Source: Streptomyces sp. 7-21 (GTDB lineage Bacteria; Actinomycetota; Actinomycetes; Streptomycetales; Streptomycetaceae). From it: DNA of 64,000 bases. The DNA lies in contig NZ_JAERRL010000002.1 in assembly GCF_016741785.1 (NCBI RefSeq), positions 62,001-126,000 on the forward strand, given 5' to 3'. The position numbers and the translations under genes are program-made. Under the pieces are notes generated by a model, which was given only the letters and a program-made list of their open reading frames with translations, did not search any database and had not been told where the DNA came from. This document shows, piece after piece, positions 56,997 through 64,000 of this stretch (the first letter of the stretch is position 1; each line of letters opens with the position of its first letter).

Positions 56997-58044
56997 CCTC
57001 CGCGGGCTCCTCCGCGCCGTCGACCGGAACGGCCAGCCAGGCGTCGATCTCCAGCAGCAGCTTCTCGCGCACGTCCTCCGGCGCCGCGCTGGCCCGCACC
57101 GACTGCCGGGCCAGCTCCGCCAGTTCCGCGTCCGTGAAGCCGTGGTGCTCCCGCGCGATCTCGTACTGGGCCGCCAGCCGGGAACCGAACAGCAGCGGGT
57201 CGTCCGCCCCCAGCGCCACCGGCACGCCCGCGTCCCACAGCGTCCGCAGCGGCACCTGCGCGAGCGTGTCGTACACCCCCAGCGCCACGTTCGAAGCCGG
57301 GCACACCTCGCACGTCACCCCCGCCTCCGCCAGCCGCCGCAGCAGCCGCTCGTCCTCCACCGCCCGCACCCCGTGCCCGATCCGGGCCGCGCGCAGGTCG
57401 TCCAGGCAGTCGCGCACGCTGGCCGGCCCCGCCAGCTCGCCGCCGTGCGGCGCCGACAGCAGCCCGCCCGCCCGGGCGATCGCGAAGGCACGGTCGAAGT
57501 CGCGGGCCATGCCCCGCCGTTCGTCGTTGGACAGGCCGAAGCCCACGATGCCGCGGTCCCGGTAGCGGACCGCGAGCCGCGCCAGCGTGCGGGCGTCCAG
57601 CGGGTGCCGGATCCGGCTGGCCGCCACCACCACCCGCATCCCCAGGCCGGTCTCGCGGGACGTCGTCTCCACCGCGTCCAGGATGATTTCCAGCGCGGGC
57701 GTCAGGCCGCCCAGCATCGGCGCGTACGACGTCGGATCGACCTGGATCTCCAGCCACCGCGAGCCGTCCCGCAGGTCCTCCTCGGCCGCCTCCCGCACCA
57801 GCCGCTGGATGTCCTCCGGGGCCCGCAGGCACGACCGGGCGATGTCGTACAGCCGCTGGAAGCGGAACCAGCCCCGTTCGTCCGTCGCGCGCAGCCGCGG
57901 CGGACGGCCGCCGCTGAGCGCCTCGGGCAGGTGCACCCCGTATTTGTTGGCGAGCTCAAGCAGCGTCCCCGGGCGCATGGAACCCGTGAAGTGCAGGTGG
58001 AGATGGGCCTTGGGCAGCGAACGGACATCGCGGACACGAGCCAT
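56986..58044 (-). CDS. add: Adenosine deaminase family enzyme
   Basis: 352 residues. KAHLHLHFTGSMRPGTLLEL (zinc HxH), SAPHGGEL (the catalytic Glu motif, usually HAGE, here HGGE), ARIGHGV and VALGADDPLLFG (late Asp pair, usually SLNTDDP). Hydrolyses adenosine to inosine; the small variations leave open related adenine or aminodeoxyfutalosine deaminase activity. Convergent with murB with an 11-base overlap; codirectional with the aspartate aminotransferase gene but separated by a stem-loop. Confidence 0.88.
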   Translation of the reverse strand: MARVRDVRSLPKAHLHLHFTGSMRPGTLLELANKYGVHLPEALSGGRPPRLRATDERGWFRFQRLYDIARSCLRAPEDIQRLVREAAEEDLRDGSRWLEIQVDPTSYAPMLGGLTPALEIILDAVETTSRETGLGMRVVVAASRIRHPLDARTLARLAVRYRDRGIVGFGLSNDERRGMARDFDRAFAIARAGGLLSAPHGGELAGPASVRDCLDDLRAARIGHGVRAVEDERLLRRLAEAGVTCEVCPASNVALGVYDTLAQVPLRTLWDAGVPVALGADDPLLFGSRLAAQYEIAREHHGFTDAELAELARQSVRASAAPEDVREKLLLEIDAWLAVPVDGAEEPAEATG

Positions 58045-58056
58045 CCACCGATGGTA

Positions 58057-58093
58057 GAGCCGCTGGCGGGGTGCTCCGTCCCGCCAGCGGCTC
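58057..58093 (-). terminator. 14-bp stem-loop between aspartate aminotransferase and add
   Basis: GAGCCGCTGGCGGG (58057-58070) pairs with CCCGCCAGCGGCTC (58080-58093), 59 bases after the aminotransferase stop and just before the add start codon. Confidence 0.75.
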
Positions 58094-58151
58094 CGTCACG
58101 TCCCGTCCGGCCCGCCGGGCAGGCGCGCGAAGCGGGCCCGGCGGCGGCGCC

Positions 58152-59396
58152 TCAGTCCCTGGCCTCGGCCAGCAGCTTCTGCATCCGCGACACGCCCTCG
58201 GCGAGGTCCTCGTCGCCCAGCGCGTAGGAAAGCCGCAGGTAGCCGGGGGTGCCGAACGCCTCGCCCGGCACCACCGCAACCTCGGCGTGCTCCAGCAGCA
58301 CGCCCGCCAGCTCCAGGCTGGTGGCCGGGCGCGTACCCCGGATCTCCTTGCCCAGCAGGTCCTTCACCGAGGGGTAGGCGTAGAACGCGCCTTCGGGCTC
58401 CGGGCAGGTCAGTCCCTCGATCTCGTTCAGCATGCGCACGATCGTGCGACGCCTGCGGTCGAACGCCTGACGCATCTCCTCGACGGCTTCCAGGCCGCCG
58501 GAGACGGCAGCGAGCGCCGCGGCCTGGGCCACGTTGCTCACGTTCGAGGTGGCGTGCGACTGGAGGTTCGAGGCGGCCTTGACCACGTCCTGCGGCCCGA
58601 TCATCCAGCCCACGCGCCAGCCGGTCATGGCGTACGTCTTGGCGACGCCGTTGACGACGACGCAGCGGTCGGCCAGCTCGGGCACCAGCACCGGCAGCGA
58701 CGAGAACTCCGCGTCGCCGTAGACCAGGTGCTCATAGATCTCGTCGGTCAGCACCCACAGCCCGTGGGAGGCGGCCCAGCGGCCGATCTCCGCGACCTGC
58801 TCGCGGGAGTAGACCGCGCCGGTCGGGTTCGACGGGGAGACGAACAGCAGCACCTTCGTCCGGTCGGTGCGGGCGGCCTCCAGCTGCTCGACGGAAGCGC
58901 GGTAGCCGGTGGTCTCGTCCGTGACCACCTCCACGGGCACGCCGCCCGCCAGCCGGATCGACTCCGGGTAGGTCGTCCAGTACGGGGCGGGTACCAGCAC
59001 CTCGTCGCCCGGGTCGAGGAGCGTGGCGAACGCCTCGTAGATCGCCTGCTTCCCGCCGTTGGTCACCAGCACCTGGGAGGCCCCGACGTCGTAGCCGGAG
59101 TCGCGCCGCGTCTTGGCGGCGATGGCCTCGCGCAGCTCGGGCAGGCCGGCGGCGGGGGTGTACCGGTGGTACTTCGGCTCGCGGCACGCCGCCACCGCCG
59201 CGTCGACGATGTAGTCCGGCGTGGGGAAGTCCGGCTCACCCGCGCCGAAGCCGATCACCGGACGGCCGGCGGCCCGCAGGGCCTTGGCCTTGGCGGTGAC
59301 GGCGAGGGTCGCGGACTCGGAGATGGCGCCGACCCGGGCGGAGACCCGGCGCTCGGCGGGGGCGGAGGAGGGTGCGGAGGGTTGTGCGGCACTCAT
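58152..59396 (-). CDS. aspC: Pyridoxal-phosphate aspartate aminotransferase
   Basis: 414 residues from the ATG at 59396; a longer open frame extends to 59543 but includes unrelated Arg-rich residues. Fold-type I features: [56 protein letters not shown], the PLP Lys in [18 protein letters not shown], and the C-terminal Arg region. Converts aspartate and 2-oxoglutarate to oxaloacetate and glutamate. This position beside tRNA-Trp-secE is conserved in Streptomyces (from memory). Confidence 0.94.
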   Translation of the reverse strand: MSAAQPSAPSSAPAERRVSARVGAISESATLAVTAKAKALRAAGRPVIGFGAGEPDFPTPDYIVDAAVAACREPKYHRYTPAAGLPELREAIAAKTRRDSGYDVGASQVLVTNGGKQAIYEAFATLLDPGDEVLVPAPYWTTYPESIRLAGGVPVEVVTDETTGYRASVEQLEAARTDRTKVLLFVSPSNPTGAVYSREQVAEIGRWAASHGLWVLTDEIYEHLVYGDAEFSSLPVLVPELADRCVVVNGVAKTYAMTGWRVGWMIGPQDVVKAASNLQSHATSNVSNVAQAAALAAVSGGLEAVEEMRQAFDRRRRTIVRMLNEIEGLTCPEPEGAFYAYPSVKDLLGKEIRGTRPATSLELAGVLLEHAEVAVVPGEAFGTPGYLRLSYALGDEDLAEGVSRMQKLLAEARD

Positions 59397-59545
59397 AGGG
59401 GCATGGTCGCAGACCGGTTCCCGCGCTGGCATCCGGGATCTCACGCCGCACCGTTCGACGCCGGAGCGATCAGCACGTACACTCATGCCTCGTTGGCTCT
59501 CACCGGCTGTCGTCGGCTGGATAGGGTAGGTTGAGGCACACACCT

Positions 59546-59618
59546 AGGGTCGTAGCTCAATTGGTAGAGCACTGGTCTCCAAAACCAGCGGTTGGGGGTT
59601 CAAGTCCCTCCGGCCCTG
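59546..59618 (+). tRNA. tRNA-Trp (CCA)
   Basis: Acceptor AGGGTCG/CGGCCCT (one T-G), anticodon loop CTCCAAA with CCA, G discriminator as in other Trp tRNAs. CCA end not encoded. Just upstream of secE, the usual actinobacterial order. Confidence 0.97.
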
Positions 59619-59703
59619 CTAGCAGCACGGGTATGTATCGCGACGCGTGGCCGTCCGGGCAACCGGACGGCCTATGGCCATGACCGGGATCGGGTGAGGA
59701 CGA

Positions 59704-59973
59704 GTGGCTGGGATCACAGACTCCGTGGAGGCACCGGAGCCCCGGGGGGACGGCGCCGGCCGCCGCGGCAGGCGGGCCAAGCGGGGTCCGCTCGGCCGGC
59801 TCGCCCTGTTCTACCGGCAGGTCATCGCCGAGCTGCGGAAGGTCGTCTGGCCCACCCGCAACCAGCTGACGACCTACGCGACCGCGGTGATCACCTTCGT
59901 CGTCATCGTCATCTGCATCCTGACCGTGCTTGACTGGGGACTGAGCCGGGCCGTCGAGTGGGTCTTCGGCTGA
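59704..59973 (+). CDS. secE: Preprotein translocase subunit SecE
   Basis: 89 residues, GTG start. Basic cytosolic N-terminus then FYRQVIAELRKVVWPTRNQL, the conserved SecE amphipathic helix, and one transmembrane helix near the C-terminus (TYATAVITFVVIVICILTVL). Part of the SecYEG channel. secE and nusG are 46 bases apart in the same transcript. Confidence 0.96.
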   Translation: MAGITDSVEAPEPRGDGAGRRGRRAKRGPLGRLALFYRQVIAELRKVVWPTRNQLTTYATAVITFVVIVICILTVLDWGLSRAVEWVFG

Positions 59974-60019
59974 TCACGTTCCATCCCTTTTCTGAAAGCC
60001 CAGGAAGAAGCCAGCTACC

Positions 60020-60859
60020 GTGTCTGAGCCGACTGACCCGAACCTGAACGACACCGCGCCCGCCGCCGAGGGCGACGACTCCGAGCGCGACATCGTCGAG
60101 GCGGCGGACACCGTCGACCAGACCGAGGCCGCCGACGCGGCGGCGGGGGAGCCCGCCGAGGAAGCCGCCCTCCACGAGGAGAACGCCGCGGCCGAGTCCG
60201 GCGAGGAAGAGCCCCAGTCCGAGTCCGAGGACGACGAGGAAGAGCAGCCCGACCCGGTCGCCCAGCTCCGCGAAGAGCTGCGGAACCTGCCCGGCGAGTG
60301 GTACGTCGTCCACACCTACGCGGGCTACGAGAACCGCGTGAAGACCAACCTGGAGCAGCGCGCGGTCTCGCTGAACGTCGAGGACTACATCTTCCAGGTC
60401 GAGGTGCCGCAGGAAGAGGTCGTCCAGATCAAGAACGGCGACCGCCGCACCATCAAGCAGAACAAGCTGCCCAGCTACGTGCTGGTGCGCATGGAGCTGA
60501 CCAACGAGTCCTGGGGCGTCGTGCGCAACACCCCGGGCGTCACCGGCTTCGTGGGGAACGCCTACGACCCGTACCCGCTGACGCTCGACGAGGTCGTCAA
60601 GATGCTCGCCACCGACGTCGAGCAGAAGGCCGCCGCCGAGTCGGGCGAGGACGGCGCCGCCCCGGGCCGCAAGGTCGAGGTCCAGGTCCTCGACTTTGAG
60701 GTCGGCGACTCCGTCACCGTCACCGACGGCCCGTTCGCCACGCTCCAGGCGACGATCAACGAGATCAACCCCGACTCCAAGAAGGTCAAGGGCCTCGTCG
60801 AGATCTTCGGCCGGGAGACCCCGGTGGAGCTGAGCTTCGACCAGATCCAGAAGAACTAA
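60020..60859 (+). CDS. nusG: Transcription termination/antitermination protein NusG
   Basis: 279 residues, GTG start. A long acidic N-terminal extension (about 90 residues, Glu/Asp/Ala-rich) precedes the NGN domain ([36 protein letters not shown]) and the KOW domain ([40 protein letters not shown]). Such an acidic tail is normal for actinobacterial NusG. It couples RNA polymerase to Rho and ribosomes. A 15-bp stem-loop with a T-rich tail follows. Confidence 0.97.
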   Translation: MSEPTDPNLNDTAPAAEGDDSERDIVEAADTVDQTEAADAAAGEPAEEAALHEENAAAESGEEEPQSESEDDEEEQPDPVAQLREELRNLPGEWYVVHTYAGYENRVKTNLEQRAVSLNVEDYIFQVEVPQEEVVQIKNGDRRTIKQNKLPSYVLVRMELTNESWGVVRNTPGVTGFVGNAYDPYPLTLDEVVKMLATDVEQKAAAESGEDGAAPGRKVEVQVLDFEVGDSVTVTDGPFATLQATINEINPDSKKVKGLVEIFGRETPVELSFDQIQKN

Positions 60860-60878
60860 CGCGGCGCCGCCGCGCCAG

Positions 60879-60917
60879 AAAGCCCCCGCCAGCCCGTCGC
60901 GCGCTGGCGGGGGCTTT
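60879..60917 (+). terminator. Stem-loop after nusG
   Basis: AAAGCCCCCGCCAGC (60879-60893) and GCTGGCGGGGGCTTT (60903-60917), 15 bp perfect with a TTT tail, 20 bases after the nusG stop. Confidence 0.9.
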
Positions 60918-60961
60918 CCCGTGGTTCTCCCCGTCCGCGGCCTCGGCGGCGCGTCCCCGGG

Positions 60962-61310
60962 CTGCGCCGGGAGGAGCTGGTCCAGCTCGCCGGGGTGAGC
61001 GTCGGCTATGACATCCGGCCTCCGACTCCGTGCTGGACGCGCTGGGCCGCGCGCTGCGGCTCAGCGAGGACGAGCGGGCATACCTGCGCTGCCTGGCCCG
61101 GCCCCAGCCGTGTCCCCGCCGGCGGCCGCAGGCCGAGCGGGTCCGCCGCGCCGACGTCCTCGCCTGGAACCGCCCCGCGCACGGTTCCTCGTCCGAGGAC
61201 GCGCTGCGGCTGCTGAGCGACCTGAGCCGGGAGAAGACGGCGGAGCCGGACCACCACCACCGGGCCGTTGCCGCCGTCGAAGGAACGCCGAATGAACGCC
61301 GGGCTGCATG
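60962..61310 (+). pseudogene. XRE/MmyB-type regulator remnant between nusG and rplK
   Basis: Plus-strand LRREELVQLAGVSVGYDIR breaks frame and resumes as VLDALGRALRLSEDERAYLR then CLARPQPCPRRRPQAERVRR and ADVLAWNRPAHG, matching the helix-turn-helix and the start of the MmyB-like ligand domain of XRE regulators (which read LRREELAxLAGVSVxYYxRLEQG, then VLDALARAL, LARP, MDVLAWN). The first helix-turn-helix part, the linker between fragments and most of the ligand domain are missing. Not expected to be functional. Confidence 0.6.
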
Positions 61311-61476
61311 AGCGGAAGCAGCCGTAGGCCGTGCCGCGCGGCCCTGGCCGCGGCCCCGGATTTTGGCCCCGGCGGCACAGCGGCTACCGTGGTCCGGTAT
61401 GCCTCCGCGCGGCTGACGCGGGCACGCCCGCCGGCGGGGGCTGGTTTCACCTCTCGTTCTAGGACCCGGAGAGAGC
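61311..61476 (+). promoter_or_regulatory. Upstream region of rplK
   Basis: The 166 bases before the rplK start should hold the rplKA promoter and leader. ACCGTGGTCCGGTATGC at about 61387-61403 has a -10-like TATG, but no confident -35 is assigned. No protein gene is supported here. Confidence 0.35.
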
Positions 61477-61908
61477 ATGCCTCCCAAGAAGAAGGTCGCT
61501 GGGCTGATCAAGCTCCAGATCCAGGCGGGTGCGGCCAACCCGGCGCCGCCCGTCGGTCCGGCGCTGGGCCAGCACGGCGTCAACATCATGGAGTTCTGCA
61601 AGGCCTACAACGCGGCGACCGAGTCGCAGCGTGGCTGGGTCATCCCGGTGGAGATCACGGTCTACGAGGACCGGTCCTTCACCTTCATCACCAAGACGCC
61701 GCCGGCCGCGAAGATGATCCTCAGGGCCGCGGGCGTGGAGAAGGGCTCCGGCGAGCCTCACAAGAACAAGGTCGCGAAGATCACGCGTGAGCAGGTCCGT
61801 GAGATCGCCAGCACCAAGATGCCCGACCTCAACGCCAACGACCTCGACGCCGCCGAGAAGATCATCGCCGGCACCGCCCGGTCCATGGGCGTGACCATCG
61901 AGGGCTGA
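61477..61908 (+). CDS. rplK: 50S ribosomal protein L11
   Basis: 143 residues. [40 protein letters not shown], then [20 protein letters not shown] and C-terminal RNA-binding domain with [12 protein letters not shown]. Binds the GTPase-associated centre of 23S rRNA together with L10. Co-transcribed with rplA 118 bases later. Confidence 0.98.
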   Translation: MPPKKKVAGLIKLQIQAGAANPAPPVGPALGQHGVNIMEFCKAYNAATESQRGWVIPVEITVYEDRSFTFITKTPPAAKMILRAAGVEKGSGEPHKNKVAKITREQVREIASTKMPDLNANDLDAAEKIIAGTARSMGVTIEG

Positions 61909-62026
61909 GACAAGGGCGTAACCGAGGGTTGAACGCCCCGCCCAGGCGGCCCCCACCGTGGCAGGGCCAGGCGCTGGCCCGGACCACGACTCCGACCTCC
62001 CGTTACCAGGTTTTCCAGGAGCAGCA

Positions 62027-62743
62027 GTGAAGCGCAGCAAGAGCCTCCGTGGCGCCGACGCCAAGGTCGACAGGACCCGCGTCTACGCGCCGCTGGAAGC
62101 CGTTCGTCTCGCCAAGGAGACGTCCACGACCAAGTTCGACGCGACCGTCGAGGTCGCCTTCCGGCTGGGTGTCGACCCCCGCAAGGCCGACCAGATGGTC
62201 CGCGGCACCGTGAACCTGCCGCACGGCACCGGTAAGACCGCCCGGGTCCTGGTCTTCGCGACCGGTGACCGTGCCGCAGCAGCCGAGGCCGCGGGTGCCG
62301 ACATCGTCGGCTCCGACGAACTGATCGAGGAGGTCGCCGGCGGCCGTCTCGACTTCGACGCGGTGGTGGCCACCCCGGACCTCATGGGCAAGGTCGGCCG
62401 TCTCGGCCGGGTGCTCGGTCCCCGCGGCCTGATGCCGAACCCGAAGACCGGCACGGTCACGCCGGACGTGGCCAAGGCCGTCAGCGACATCAAGGGCGGC
62501 AAGATCGAGTTCCGCGTGGACAAGCACGCGAACCTCCACTTCGTTATCGGCAAGGTGTCTTTCGAGGACACCCAGCTGGTGGAGAACTACGGCGCCGCGC
62601 TGGAGGAGATCCTGCGGCTGAAGCCCTCGGCGGCCAAGGGCCGGTACCTGAAGAAGGCCACCATCACCACCACGATGGGCCCCGGCATCCCCGTGGACAC
62701 CAACCGCACCCGCAACCTCCTGGCGGAGGAAGCCGCTGCCTGA
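62027..62743 (+). CDS. rplA: 50S ribosomal protein L1
   Basis: 238 residues from the GTG at 62027 after CCAGGAGCAGCA; an in-frame upstream ATG at 61958 lacks this site and adds non-conserved residues. Conserved [40 protein letters not shown] and [20 protein letters not shown]. Binds the L1 stalk of 23S rRNA and can repress its own operon. Confidence 0.98.
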   Translation: MKRSKSLRGADAKVDRTRVYAPLEAVRLAKETSTTKFDATVEVAFRLGVDPRKADQMVRGTVNLPHGTGKTARVLVFATGDRAAAAEAAGADIVGSDELIEEVAGGRLDFDAVVATPDLMGKVGRLGRVLGPRGLMPNPKTGTVTPDVAKAVSDIKGGKIEFRVDKHANLHFVIGKVSFEDTQLVENYGAALEEILRLKPSAAKGRYLKKATITTTMGPGIPVDTNRTRNLLAEEAAA

Positions 62744-62771
62744 ACTGGCTAATACTGAGCGGTAGTTGACG

Positions 62772-62808
62772 TGCCTGTCGTCGTTCTGTCACAGAACGAC
62801 GACAGGCA
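62772..62808 (+). terminator. 17-bp stem-loop after rplA
   Basis: TGCCTGTCGTCGTTCTG (62772-62788) and CAGAACGACGACAGGCA (62792-62808), perfect, 3-base loop. Confidence 0.88.
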
Positions 62809-62891
62809 TAGTCATGCTGTGACCAGGCTGCCAACGTTGATCCTGGCTGGCTTGTCTATCACTCGTACTCCGATGATTCGGGGGGGGACTC

Positions 62892-63779
62892 ATGGGCACC
62901 ATTCGCAGGATCAGCGTCGGCGTCGCCGCGGCGGCGCTGCTTGCCGGCACAGCCGCGTGCGGCTCCGAGGAGACGGACGACCGCTCCCAGGGCAGCGGCG
63001 GCGAGAACACCTCCGCCCGCGCCGCCTTCGAGGCGCTGTCGGCCGCGGCGGAGTCCACCGAGAACGTCACCTCCGCCGACTTCGAGGGCGTGACCCGCTC
63101 GCCCGACACGATGGGCGGCGAGGTCGAGATAACCGGCTCGATGAGCTGGGAGTCGACGCTGGTCATGGAGATGTCCATGACCGGCGAACAGTTCACCGCC
63201 GACCCGAGCGTTCCCTCGGTCATCGACGTCGTCTGGCTCGACGGCGTGATGTACATGGACATGGGCGAAGAGTTCGCGGCCGAGACGGGCGGCCGGAACT
63301 GGATGCGGATGGACCTGATGGCCATCGCCGAGGCGAGCGGCGACCAGGACACCGCTGACACCCTGTCCTACGGCCTCTCCGAGAGCAACCAGGACCCGGC
63401 GCAGCAGGTCGCGCTGCTGCTGCAGTCACCCGAGATCGAGCACGTCGGGCAGGAGACGCTCGACGGCGCCACGGTCGACCACTACCAGGGGACGATCTCC
63501 GTTGAGGACGCGCTGAATGCCGACTCCGACGCCCTGACCGACGAGGAGCGCGAGACCATCGTCGGCTTCATGGAGTCCCAGGGCATCGACAGCTACGACA
63601 TCGAGGTCTGGCTCGACGAGAACGACTTCCCCATCCAGATCCACCAGTCCTACGAGACGGCCCTGGGCCCGGTCGAGTCCGAGATGCGGTACAGCAACCT
63701 GGGCACCGAGGTGTCCGTCACCGAGCCGCCGGCCGACGCGGTGGTGGACTGGCTGGACCTGCTGGAGCAGCTGGAATAG
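62892..63779 (+). CDS. LppX/LprG-like (LolA-fold) lipoprotein
   Basis: 295 residues; start codon after GGGGGGGACTC. Lipobox TAAC with preceding hydrophobic core (VGVAAAALLAG), then an acidic LolA-like beta fold: VEITGSMSWESTLVMEMSMT, VIDVVWLDGVMYMDMGEEFA, TVDHYQGTISVEDAL, VWLDENDFPIQIHQSYETAL. The pattern resembles the LppX/LprAFG lipoproteins that carry lipids across the periplasmic space. It sits between rplA and rplJ, the position of a lipoprotein gene in Streptomyces (from memory). Confidence 0.8.
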   Translation: MGTIRRISVGVAAAALLAGTAACGSEETDDRSQGSGGENTSARAAFEALSAAAESTENVTSADFEGVTRSPDTMGGEVEITGSMSWESTLVMEMSMTGEQFTADPSVPSVIDVVWLDGVMYMDMGEEFAAETGGRNWMRMDLMAIAEASGDQDTADTLSYGLSESNQDPAQQVALLLQSPEIEHVGQETLDGATVDHYQGTISVEDALNADSDALTDEERETIVGFMESQGIDSYDIEVWLDENDFPIQIHQSYETALGPVESEMRYSNLGTEVSVTEPPADAVVDWLDLLEQLE

Positions 63780-63802
63780 GCCGCCTGACGCCCATCCGCT
63801 GA

Positions 63803-63841
63803 CCGCCGTTCGCCGGGGCCGATTTGCCCGGCGAACGGCGG
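63803..63841 (+). terminator. 15-bp stem-loop after the lipoprotein gene
   Basis: CCGCCGTTCGCCGGG (63803-63817) and CCCGGCGAACGGCGG (63827-63841), perfect. Confidence 0.85.
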
Positions 63842-63845
63842 CTGT

Positions 63846-64000
63846 CGTACGCTGCCGCAGAAGCCAGAGACCGCTGGTTGTTGCCCCGGGCGATCCGGAG
63901 GCGGCCGAAGGATCCGCAGATCGCGGACGACCCGCGCAGGTGACCGTGGAAGACGCATACGTCGTGCTGTGTCCGCCCTGAGCGCCTGCGCCAGGGCGTT
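63846..64000 (+). promoter_or_regulatory. Probable L10 (rplJ) leader, cut by the window end
   Basis: GCCAGAGACCGCTGGTTGTT at about 63862-63881 and the following GC-rich pairings resemble the ribosomal L10 leader, where excess L10-L7/L12 complex binds mRNA to repress rplJ-rplL. Gene order (rplK, rplA, lipoprotein, then rplJ expected) agrees. The rplJ start codon is not in the window. Confidence 0.6.

Overview
High-GC DNA with GTG starts, dense ATGA overlaps and typical gene families points to a Streptomyces or close relative. The two ends carry chromosome-core genes: the 3' part of a nuo operon, htpX and yajQ on the left, and rpmG, murB, aspC, secE, nusG, rplK, rplA and the rplJ leader on the right. 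From memory this matches the S. coelicolor order in which the tRNA-Tyr site used by the integrative element SLP1 lies between a yajQ homologue and rpmG. About 46 kb of accessory DNA (about 6.3-52.1 kb) fills that gap here; I found no integrase or transposase in it.

Layout. 0-6.1 kb: nuoL (partial)-nuoM-nuoN, htpX (with a SigR-like promoter) and a YccF-like gene; yajQ opposes them. 6.2-8.1 kb: tRNA-Tyr, a type I-E CRISPR array with an intact leader end and a decaying distal end, a frameshifted methyltransferase remnant, then a second short CRISPR array with an unrelated 30-nt repeat. No cas gene is in the window. 8.5-17.3 kb: a regulatory block with an XRE/TPR regulator, two DUF4232 lipoproteins, a membrane-anchored XRE regulator, a secreted GH43 enzyme, and an ECF sigma factor and receptor Ser/Thr kinase whose start codons are about 10 bp apart.

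17.3-45.8 kb is mostly carbohydrate uptake and breakdown. A CE2-like esterase sits behind a perfect CebR-type palindrome. A rhamnogalacturonan-type locus follows (PcRGLX/YetA-like lyase, DUF6807 protein, Gfo/Idh oxidoreductase, ABC importer, LacI regulator) with two copies of GTGATCGATCAC. A second module (GH2 enzyme, ABC importer, LacI) shares the operator TACA(T/G)CGATGTA. A third (LacI, ThuA-like, Gfo/Idh) has its own inverted repeats and a near-consensus promoter. Neither importer has an ATPase gene here, so a shared MsiK-type ATPase is likely. Between the modules lie small or stand-alone genes (DUF2267, hemerythrin, DUF397, DUF6233, sulfotransferase, hydrolase, ICMT-like, DHFR-like) and several pseudogenes: histidine phosphatase, NPP1-like toxin, PAT-like acetyltransferase, XRE/DUF5753 and DUF397 fragments.

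46-52 kb: an RTX-type secreted protein, a small lipoprotein, a DapA/NanA-family aldolase convergent with a secreted sialidase, an NAD(P)-binding protein and an amidohydrolase. 52.1-64 kb returns to core genes: tRNA-Thr, tRNA-Met, rpmG, a HadA/HadB-like MaoC pair, a TetR/MFS efflux pair with matched operators, murB, adenosine deaminase, aspartate aminotransferase, tRNA-Trp, secE-nusG, a fossil XRE gene, rplK-rplA, a lipoprotein and the start of the L10 leader.

All identifications come from reading the translated sequence and motifs; no database search was run.
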